In this document: positions 27,049 through 33,448 of the stretch, one piece after another
How the letters are laid out: every line of letters starts with the position of its first letter
Position numbering within the stretch: position 1 is the first letter of the stretch
Translations under genes and position numbers: made by a program
Assembly: GCF_900232995.1 (NCBI RefSeq)
Contig: NZ_OCVX01000003.1
Location: forward strand, 2,884,921-2,918,368
Direction: 5' to 3'
DNA from: Mycobacterium simulans
Lineage (GTDB): Bacteria; Actinomycetota; Actinomycetes; Mycobacteriales; Mycobacteriaceae
DNA length: 33,448 nucleotides
Notes under the pieces: model-generated
What the model was told of the DNA's origin: nothing
Databases searched by the model: none
The model's input: only the letters and a program-made list of their open reading frames with translations

Positions 27049-28795
27049 ACCCGATAGCGGTGTAGTCCAAATCGGCCAACCCCCTCGCGCCGAAATTGGC
27101 CAGCGTGCTACGGACCGCGACGGTACCTGGGGATTGGGTCAGCGGCAGGCTGAATCCTTCGGCCCAGATGAGCTTGTCGACTTCATTGGCCAACGCGCGG
27201 GCCTTACCGGGGTCAAGTTCTTCGAGCGTTTGCCCGATGGCGGTGTCGATTTCCTCGGTACCGATCTTGCCGAAGTTGCTCTCCCCGTCGGACGTGTAGA
27301 TCTGGGTGAGCGATGACAGTGGGAACGCGTCACCGACCCAGCTGAATAGCGCTATATCGAAAGCCCCGACGTTGATGTAGTTGCTGAAAAAGCCACTGCC
27401 GGATCTGGATTGAAGTTCAAGCTTGACGCCAATCTGCGCCAGGCTGTGCTGAGCGATCTGCGCGAACTGCCTACTGCCCTGCGCGTCATAGAACAACATC
27501 CGGACGACGAGCGGGTGGCCGTCCTTTTCCCGGAATTTGCCCCCAGAACCTGCACTGAGCTTCCAGCCCAGGGCGTCGAGTTCCCGTTTGGCCCGCTCCG
27601 GGTCGTAGGCGAGAACGCCGCCGTTGTCCTGATAACCCTCCTGCCCGGCGACGAAAATGTGGTTGTCCAACGGCGTCGGATTGCTGGCAAGGCCGTAGAG
27701 GGCAACCTTGGCGATGGTCCTGCGGTCGATTCCCCGGCAAATGGCCAGCCGTAGCGAGGTGTCGGCGAGGATCGACCCCGCTGCGCCGTTGAAGGTGAAA
27801 TGGCTCCAGCTGGGGGCGGGTGCTCGTCGGATGGCGATGCCCCTGGTGCGCTCGGCGATGGTGAGCTGGTCAAGCGAGCCGATGCCGGTGGCGTCGATCG
27901 TTTTGTTCTGGAGCGCCGGCAACCGCGCGGCGTCGTCGAGTACCAGATAGGTGATGCTGTCCAGGCGCGGGCGGTTGCCCCACCATTTCGGGTTGCGGAT
28001 CAATGTGATTCGCTGGGTGGCCCGGTCCAGGGTGGACACGATGAACGGACCGGCGGACGGACCCGGCCCTTCGAGTTGGCCTTTGTTGAATACCTCAGGG
28101 GTGGCGGTCATGCTGGCGGGCAGCAGCATCCCGTTGCCGGCGAACATGCCGCGCCACTCGGCGTAGGGCTTGGCAAACGTCACGATGGCTTGCCGGTCGT
28201 CGGTACCCCGGGTCACCGAGGCGACACGATCGGCGCCGTTGGGGGAGGCGATCTCGAAGTTCTTGTCGACGCCGCTGGTGGCATGAATTTGGCTGGCGAT
28301 GTCGCGCCATGTGATCGGCGTACCGTCCGACCAGAACGACTTGGGATTGATCGTGTAGGTGATCACTTGCGGTTCGGTGCCGGTCAGTTCGACGCTGGTG
28401 AAGTAGTCGGTATCGACCGTCGTCGAGCCGTCCGGACCGATGATGAACGCCCGAGGCATGGTGGCCTTCATCATCGCCGCGACTTCTGCCGCGTTCCCAT
28501 CGATGTTCAAGACGTTGAAGTTGGCGGGGAAGTCACTGAGCGACAGGCGCAGATTACCGCCGTCTTGCAGGGTTGCGGGATCTTGTGGGTTGATGTCGCT
28601 GGTGGTGCCGAACACCGTGTTTCCGGCGGCCGGCGGAGCAAGCTGGGGGCCAGCGGAGCATCCGGAAAGCGCGATGGCGGCGACGAGCAGGGTAATCGCG
28701 ATGGTCCGCCGCGATCGAGTCTGCGTCCAGCGCGGAGATTTCGTGCGCAAGGACGCGCTGTGCGCAGGCTCGACGCCATAAAAGCCGCTAGCCAC
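27035..28795 (-). CDS. oppA: OppA oligopeptide-binding lipoprotein
   Basis: The 586-residue substrate-binding protein of the oligopeptide permease has a long basic N-terminal segment, a hydrophobic core, and the lipobox Leu-Ser-Gly-Cys46. The mature part has the SBP_bac_5 fold with the typical [10 protein letters not shown] segment near 155-165. It starts at GTG 28795, overlapping the oppD stop by 8 bases, so oppA is the last gene of oppBCDA and is translationally coupled. Its 3' end overlaps a convergent hydrolase gene. M. tuberculosis OppA is 591 residues and very similar by recall; that protein binds peptides such as bradykinin or glutathione. Ligand range for this copy is inferred. Confidence 0.95.
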   Translation of the reverse strand: MASGFYGVEPAHSASLRTKSPRWTQTRSRRTIAITLLVAAIALSGCSAGPQLAPPAAGNTVFGTTSDINPQDPATLQDGGNLRLSLSDFPANFNVLNIDGNAAEVAAMMKATMPRAFIIGPDGSTTVDTDYFTSVELTGTEPQVITYTINPKSFWSDGTPITWRDIASQIHATSGVDKNFEIASPNGADRVASVTRGTDDRQAIVTFAKPYAEWRGMFAGNGMLLPASMTATPEVFNKGQLEGPGPSAGPFIVSTLDRATQRITLIRNPKWWGNRPRLDSITYLVLDDAARLPALQNKTIDATGIGSLDQLTIAERTRGIAIRRAPAPSWSHFTFNGAAGSILADTSLRLAICRGIDRRTIAKVALYGLASNPTPLDNHIFVAGQEGYQDNGGVLAYDPERAKRELDALGWKLSAGSGGKFREKDGHPLVVRMLFYDAQGSRQFAQIAQHSLAQIGVKLELQSRSGSGFFSNYINVGAFDIALFSWVGDAFPLSSLTQIYTSDGESNFGKIGTEEIDTAIGQTLEELDPGKARALANEVDKLIWAEGFSLPLTQSPGTVAVRSTLANFGARGLADLDYTAIGFMRS

Positions 28796-30626
28796 GACGC
28801 CCCGGATCCGGTTGCGGCACCGCGCTCAACAGGCGCTGGGTGTATTCGTGCTTCGGATGGCTGAAGATCTCCTGGCTGTTGCCCTGCTCGACAATGGCAC
28901 CTTTGAACATCACCACAACCTGGTGGGCGAGGTGCTTAACAACCGAAAGGTCGTGGGAGACAAACAGATACGACAGGCCAAACCGCTCTTGCAAATCGAG
29001 CAACAGGTTGATGATGCCGGCCTGGATAGAGACATCGAGCGCGGACACCGGTTCGTCGAGTGCAAGGATTTTGGGCTGCAGCGCCAACGCTCGTGCGATG
29101 CCGATGCGCTGCTTCTGCCCGCCGGAGAACTCGGCGGGATAGCGACTGGCATCGGCGCGGCGCAGTCCCACGATGTCGAGTAGCTCGGCGACGCGACCGT
29201 GAATGTCGCTCTTGCCGAACCCATTGGCTTGTAATGGTTCAGCCACCAGGTCGAAGACGGGCAGTCGCGGGTCCAAAGAAGCTACCGGGTCCTGGAAAAC
29301 AACCTGAATGTCGCGTCGCAGCGATCGCCGGCTCGCGGCACTCAACATGGCGACATCGGTGCCGAGCACCTCAATCGATCCCGATTGTGGCGCAGCGAGT
29401 TCGAGGATCTGATGCAAGGTGGTCGACTTGCCGGAGCCGGATTCGCCGACGATGCCCAACGTGCGGCCTTGCTGCAGCTCGAAATTGACGCCGTCGACCG
29501 CGCGGACCTCGCCGATGACTCGGCGCAGCACCACGCCCTTGGTCAGCGGGTAGGTCTTGACCAGATCACGCACCCGCACGACGACCGGGGAGTCCCCTGG
29601 TTCAGGCGCGCCTGTTTTGGTGTTGATCCCGTAAATGTCCGCGGCGCTGCGCCCGGCCACATGGTCGGTGCGGATGCATGCAGCCCAGTGTTCGTCCCCA
29701 ACCTCGATCAAAGGTGGCTCGGCCGTGAGGCATTCGTCGATGACCAGGGGGCAGCGCGGCGCGAACGGGCACCCGGGATCGAGGCCGGCCAATGACGGTG
29801 GCGCCCCAGGGATGGGAACCAGCCGGGTGCCCTGTGCGGCGTCCAGGCGGGGGACCGAACCCAACAGCCCTACGGTGTAGGGCATCTTGCGATCACGGTA
29901 AAGGTCACCCACATTGGCTGACTCGATGACCCGGCCGGCGTACATCACCAGCGCCCGGTCGGCGAACTCGGCGACCACTCCCAGGTCGTGGGTAATGATC
30001 AGGACGCCCGCGCCGGTGACGTCGCGCGCCTTCTTGAGCACCTCGAGGATCTGGGCCTGCACCGTGACGTCCAGCGCGGTAGTGGGTTCGTCGCAGATCA
30101 GCAAGTCGGGATCGTTAGCGATCGCGATGGCGATCACCACGCGTTGCCGTTCGCCCCCGGACAGCTCATGCGGAAACGCGCCGGCACGCTGCGCTGGCTG
30201 CGAGATACCAACAAGCTCAAGCAATTCCACCGCGCGCTGGCGAGCCGTGGTCTTGCCGACACGAGGCTGATGCACCTCGATCGCCTCGGCGATCTGGTCA
30301 CCGACGGTGTAGACGGGGGTCAGCGCAGACATCGGATCCTGGAACACCGTGCCGATCGCCTTGCCGCGGAACCGCGACATTGCGTCGTCGCCAAGCCCCA
30401 GCAGTTCGGTGCCCTGCAACCGGACCGAGCCGGCGACCCGGGCGTACTCCGGTAGCAGGCCGACCACCGCCATCGCTGCCGCGGACTTGCCCGATCCCGA
30501 TTCGCCGACCATCGCCACGACTTCGCCGGGCTCGACGCGGTAGCTGATGCCGCGTACCGCGGTCACCGGATCACGGTCGGTCGGGAAAGTGACGGCCAGG
30601 TCGGAGACCTGCAGCAGCGGACTCAT
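28788..30626 (-). CDS. oppD: OppD, tandem ATPase of oligopeptide importer with Fe-S insertion
   Basis: The 612-residue protein fuses two ABC ATPases (OppD- and OppF-like). Domain 1: Walker A 41-48, signature LSGGE 155-159, Walker B Asp179-Glu180, His213. Domain 2: Walker A 394-401, signature FSGGQ 500-504, Walker B Asp524-Glu525, His558. The oligopeptide-permease C-terminal extension between them (about 270-325) has four cysteines, Cys286, Cys292, Cys299 and Cys317, in the pattern of the [4Fe-4S] cluster reported for M. tuberculosis OppABCD. The ATG 30626 overlaps the oppC stop (ATGA), and the 3' end overlaps oppA, so the operon is tightly coupled. It drives peptide import at the inner membrane. 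Cluster binding is inferred from the cysteine pattern. Confidence 0.95.
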   Translation of the reverse strand: MSPLLQVSDLAVTFPTDRDPVTAVRGISYRVEPGEVVAMVGESGSGKSAAAMAVVGLLPEYARVAGSVRLQGTELLGLGDDAMSRFRGKAIGTVFQDPMSALTPVYTVGDQIAEAIEVHQPRVGKTTARQRAVELLELVGISQPAQRAGAFPHELSGGERQRVVIAIAIANDPDLLICDEPTTALDVTVQAQILEVLKKARDVTGAGVLIITHDLGVVAEFADRALVMYAGRVIESANVGDLYRDRKMPYTVGLLGSVPRLDAAQGTRLVPIPGAPPSLAGLDPGCPFAPRCPLVIDECLTAEPPLIEVGDEHWAACIRTDHVAGRSAADIYGINTKTGAPEPGDSPVVVRVRDLVKTYPLTKGVVLRRVIGEVRAVDGVNFELQQGRTLGIVGESGSGKSTTLHQILELAAPQSGSIEVLGTDVAMLSAASRRSLRRDIQVVFQDPVASLDPRLPVFDLVAEPLQANGFGKSDIHGRVAELLDIVGLRRADASRYPAEFSGGQKQRIGIARALALQPKILALDEPVSALDVSIQAGIINLLLDLQERFGLSYLFVSHDLSVVKHLAHQVVVMFKGAIVEQGNSQEIFSHPKHEYTQRLLSAVPQPDPGRRG

Positions 30627-31537
30627 CGGGCAGTCTTCCGCAGTGTCCGGCTGCCCGGGTCCAGGGCGTCGCGCAGACCGTCGCCGGTCCGGTTAGCGCA
30701 CACCAGAATCAGCACCAAGACACCGGCCGGGAACAGAAACACCCACGGGAACGTGGTCGCAGACTGGGTGCCGTCGGCGATTAACGTGCCCAGCGACACA
30801 TCCGGAAGCTGAATGCCGAAACCGAGGAAGCTCAAACCGGTTTCGGCGAGGATTGCGGAAGCGACGTTCAGGGCGGCGTCGATGATCAGGATGGACGCAA
30901 CATTCGGTACCACGTGGCCGACGATGATTTGGCGGCTGGAGACGCCCATATACCTTGCAGCCCGGATGAATTCGCGTTCGCGCAGGCTCATGGTCATGCC
31001 GCGTACCATGCGGGAGCTGATCATCCAGCCGAAGCCGGCCAGCAGCAACACCAGGAACATGATGTTGGCCGAGTTCTTGGTGCGCGGCGTGACGATGGCG
31101 ATCAAGATGAAGCTGGGCACCACCAGCAGCAGATCGACCACCCACATCAGCGCCCTGTCTCGCCAGCCACCGAAATAACCCGCGATCGCCCCGACGCTCG
31201 CTGCGATTCCGGTCGAGATCACCGCCACGCAGACCCCAATCAGCATCGACTTCTGCATGCCCCGCAAGATCTGCGCCAGCAGGTCTTGGCCCAGTGCATT
31301 GGTACCCAGCCAATGATGGGTGTTCGGCGGCTGCAGCAACGCGTCGAAGTCCAGATCCTGGTACGAGTAGGGCAGCAGCGGGGGTAGCGCATAGCAGCCG
31401 ATGAACAGCAGGACCAGCAGGGTCAGGGATACGACGGCCGAGCGATTGCGCAGGAACCGGCGCAGCACCAGGGTGCGGCGCGAGGCGAATTCCGTTGCCT
31501 CCGTTAGGTCGGTCACCGCTTGATCGGCCACCGTCAT
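30623..31537 (-). CDS. oppC: OppC, oligopeptide permease membrane subunit
   Basis: The 304-residue inner-membrane permease has an N-terminal tail, a transmembrane segment near 35-52, and further helices near 95-120, 130-150, 157-178, 212-232 and 265-283. The [12 protein letters not shown] motif (76-87) is typical of dipeptide/oligopeptide permeases. The EAA loop that contacts the ATPase is at about 189-212 ([13 protein letters not shown]). ATG 31537 overlaps the oppB stop as ATGA. The M. tuberculosis protein starts at a later Met, but here the codon before it is in frame and the overlap favours the longer form. It pairs with OppB to form the peptide channel. Confidence 0.95.
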   Translation of the reverse strand: MTVADQAVTDLTEATEFASRRTLVLRRFLRNRSAVVSLTLLVLLFIGCYALPPLLPYSYQDLDFDALLQPPNTHHWLGTNALGQDLLAQILRGMQKSMLIGVCVAVISTGIAASVGAIAGYFGGWRDRALMWVVDLLLVVPSFILIAIVTPRTKNSANIMFLVLLLAGFGWMISSRMVRGMTMSLREREFIRAARYMGVSSRQIIVGHVVPNVASILIIDAALNVASAILAETGLSFLGFGIQLPDVSLGTLIADGTQSATTFPWVFLFPAGVLVLILVCANRTGDGLRDALDPGSRTLRKTAR

Positions 31538-32511
31538 GACACCCGCACTCTCGGGTCAAGTGCGGCGTAGATGACGTCGGACAACAAGCCGGCCAGCAAG
31601 ACGACCGCGCCGGAAAACACCGTGATCGCCGCGACGATGTTGGTGTCTTGAGTCGAAACGCCCCGGATCATCCACTCACCCATGCCGTGCCAGCCGAAAA
31701 TCCTCTCGACGAAAACCGCTCCGGTGACTAGTCCGGCTACCCCGTAGGCGAATAGCGTCGCCATGGGTATCAGCGCCGTGCGCAGTCCGTGCTTGAGCAG
31801 CGCGCGCCGCCGGGTCAGGCCCTTGGCGCGGGCGGTGCGAATGAAATCCTGGCCGAGCACGTCGAGCATCGCGTTGCGCTGATAGCGGCTGAAGCCGGCG
31901 GCAGCGCCGAGCGCCAGCGTGAGCGACGGCAGCACCAAATGCTGCAAACGGTCGCCCCAGACCCGCCACATCCCGCCGGTCACGCCCGGTGAGGTTTCCC
32001 CGGTGTAGTCAAACAGCTGAAGGCCTACCGCCCAGTTGACCCGCAGCGCGCTCAAAATCAATAGGTTGGCCACCACGAACGTCGGCGTGCTCAACACCAG
32101 CAACGCCAGCATGGTGACGACGCGGTCGCTGAGCCGGTATTGGCGGATGGCGCCCCACGCCCCGATCACGACGCCCAACACGGTGCCGACCACCGATCCA
32201 ACGACGAGTAGTCGCAGGCTGACTCCGATGCGACGTCCAAGTTCGGCGGAGACGGGTTGGCCGGTGATGGTGGTTCCGAAATCGCCGCGGGCCGCGTGCG
32301 AAACCCAGTTGGCATAGCGAATCGGAATGGGCTTGTCCAGGCCGAGATCGTGAGCTTTGGCGTCGATTACGGCTTGCGGTGGACGTGGGCTCCGCTGCAT
32401 CAGGCTTTCCAGCGGCGAAAAGGCAATCGAGGTCAGGCAGTAGGTCAGGAACGAAGCGAGCGCCAACAGGATGAGGTAATTGAGCAACCGGCGCGCGAGA
32501 AAGCGTGTCAT
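31534..32511 (-). CDS. oppB: OppB, oligopeptide permease membrane subunit
   Basis: The 325-residue permease has the N-terminal [15 protein letters not shown] helix, helices near 100-120, 130-155, 190-208, 248-270 and 295-315, and an EAA loop at about 221-246 ([20 protein letters not shown]). It is the first gene of the oppBCDA operon, read toward the left, with overlaps at all later junctions. The ATG 32511 has a weak ribosome binding site; the promoter should lie in the 186 bp before it, shared with the divergent PE_PGRS gene. The role is peptide import with OppC, OppD and OppA. Confidence 0.95.
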   Translation of the reverse strand: MTRFLARRLLNYLILLALASFLTYCLTSIAFSPLESLMQRSPRPPQAVIDAKAHDLGLDKPIPIRYANWVSHAARGDFGTTITGQPVSAELGRRIGVSLRLLVVGSVVGTVLGVVIGAWGAIRQYRLSDRVVTMLALLVLSTPTFVVANLLILSALRVNWAVGLQLFDYTGETSPGVTGGMWRVWGDRLQHLVLPSLTLALGAAAGFSRYQRNAMLDVLGQDFIRTARAKGLTRRRALLKHGLRTALIPMATLFAYGVAGLVTGAVFVERIFGWHGMGEWMIRGVSTQDTNIVAAITVFSGAVVLLAGLLSDVIYAALDPRVRVS

Positions 32512-32697
32512 GCCCGACCACCGTGCCGCATTGGGACAGGGTATCGAGCGGAGGGCTGGCTTGGCCCCAACGACAGTTTGTTGGCGATCAGCGCGCCACC
32601 GATCCGCTGCGACCTGCGCATTTCACGACTTCCGAAAGTTCATCGAAGACCCGGTCGGGACACTTTGCGCAGGTTCGGTGAGCAATGGAGGACGCAG
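32512..32697. other. Divergent region between oppB and PE_PGRS
   Basis: The 186 bp should hold promoters for both oppBCDA and the PE_PGRS gene. A ribosome binding site (GGAGG near 32687-32691) belongs to the PE_PGRS gene. No repeat, hairpin or recognisable operator stands out. Confidence 0.3.
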
Positions 32698-33448
32698 ATG
32701 TCGTTTGTATTCGCGGTACCGGAGTTTATGGACGCGGCGGCAGCAGAGTTATCCACGATTGGCGCGGCGATCAGCCAGGCCAACGCGGCGGCCGCGTTGC
32801 CGACGACGTCGGTCGTGGCCGCGGGCGGCGATGAAGTGTCGGTCGCGATCGCCGCGTTGTTCGGGGTCGCATGCTCAGGAGTATCAGGCGATCAGCGCGC
32901 AAGTGGCGGCGTTTCACGACCAATTCGTGCGCAACCTGCAGGCCGGTGTTAGCTCGTATGCGGGCGCCGAGGCGGTCAACGTCGAGCAGCAGCTGCTCAA
33001 TGCGGTCAACGCGCCATCGCAACTGCTGACCGGGGCGCCCGCTGATCGGCGACGGCGCCAACGGGACGGCGCCCGGCCAGGCCGGCGGCGATGGCGGTTC
33101 GCTCTGGGGTAACGGCGGTGACGGCGCGGCGGGCGCGGCCGGCCAGGCGGGCGGTCGCGGCGGGAATGCCGGGTTGATCGGCAACGGCGGACGCGGTGGA
33201 GCGGGAGGCGCGGGCCTGGCCAGCCCGTCGGCCCCGGCGCCGGGGGGGTCGGCGGGGCCGGCGGCAACGCCTGGCTCTTGGGCCACGGTGGAGCCGGTGG
33301 GACTGGCGGGGATGCTGGCTCGCCCTCCGCTACTGGTACCCATGGCATTGCCGGAGCAGGCGGTCGTGGCGGCAACGCTGGGTTGATCGGTGATGGCGGA
33401 ACGGGTGGGGCCGGCGGCGTCGGTTCGACGTTTAGCTCGGGACAAGGC
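32698..33448 (+). pseudogene. PE_PGRS gene with three frameshifts, 3' end beyond window
   Basis: ATG 32698, with GGAGG upstream, starts a PE domain ([16 protein letters not shown]..., [26 protein letters not shown]). The original frame stops at 32951. The PE reading continues in another frame ([20 protein letters not shown]) if one G is removed from the GGGG at 32863-32866. The Gly-rich PGRS part (for example [16 protein letters not shown]) then needs removal of one G at 33032-33035 and a one-base change in the G7 run at 33242-33248, after which it is open to the window end. PE proteins are exported by ESX-5. All three breaks are at G-runs, so sequencing errors are possible. H37Rv has no PE_PGRS gene at this position as I recall. 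Confidence 0.85.

Noticed and set aside
27800..28864. 354-codon open frame on the plus strand
   Set aside because: It lies antisense to oppA and the end of oppD, with no own motif.
33100..33448. Repetitive GGC/GGN tracts as a CRISPR or satellite array
   Set aside because: The repeats are PGRS coding triplets with no constant repeat and spacer structure.

Overview
The window is high-GC actinobacterial DNA from a slow-growing Mycobacterium. Its backbone matches, from memory and without a database search, the Rv1266c-Rv1283c segment of M. tuberculosis H37Rv: pknH, embR, a C39-like secreted peptidase, a DUF4189 protein, lprA, a DUF732 protein, a two-gene ABC exporter, lprB, lprC, a SixA-type phosphatase, an SbcD/SbcC-like pair, a GMC oxidoreductase and oppBCDA. 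A PE_PGRS gene and a 13E12-family gene also point to a slow grower. Several genes are absent from H37Rv at this place (extra PknH-like kinases, an FHA-ABC exporter, a second DUF732 gene, an SDR, an antitoxin remnant, an alpha/beta hydrolase). This suggests a relative outside the M. tuberculosis complex, or a strain with a much expanded pknH locus.

Region 1 (1-8.5 kb, minus strand) is a signalling cluster. In transcription order it holds embR, kinase 3 (pknH-like), kinase 2, an Rv1747-like exporter with two FHA domains and an ABC ATPase, and kinase 1, which runs off the window. FHA domains bind phosphothreonine. The cluster therefore puts two FHA-containing effectors, a transcription factor and a membrane transporter, beside three related transmembrane Ser/Thr kinases. 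Kinases 1 and 3 share their upstream promoter/leader region. Kinase 2 lacks it and is probably co-transcribed with kinase 3 and the exporter.

Region 2 (8.6-17.1 kb) encodes mostly secreted and envelope proteins: a C39-like peptidase, a DUF4189 protein, the LprA lipoprotein, two tandem DUF732 proteins, a heterodimeric ABC exporter with one degenerate ATP site, the lipoproteins LprB and LprC (translationally coupled) and a SixA-type phosphatase that overlaps lprC tail to tail.

Region 3 (17.1-20.3 kb) is accessory: a frameshifted 13E12/DUF222-HNH gene, an SDR oxidoreductase and a decayed MbcA/ParS-type antitoxin remnant joined to an unidentified gene fragment.

Region 4 (20.3-27 kb, plus strand) holds an SbcD-like nuclease and an SbcC/YhaN-like ATPase whose genes overlap, a GMC oxidoreductase and a proline-iminopeptidase-like hydrolase. 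The hydrolase gene overlaps the oppA 3' end.

Region 5 (27-32.5 kb, minus strand) is the oppB-oppC-oppD-oppA oligopeptide importer operon, with every junction overlapping. OppD carries the four-cysteine iron-sulfur insertion. A divergent PE_PGRS gene, broken at three G-runs as the sequence stands, ends the window. No tRNA, rRNA, CRISPR array, insertion sequence or replication origin was seen.
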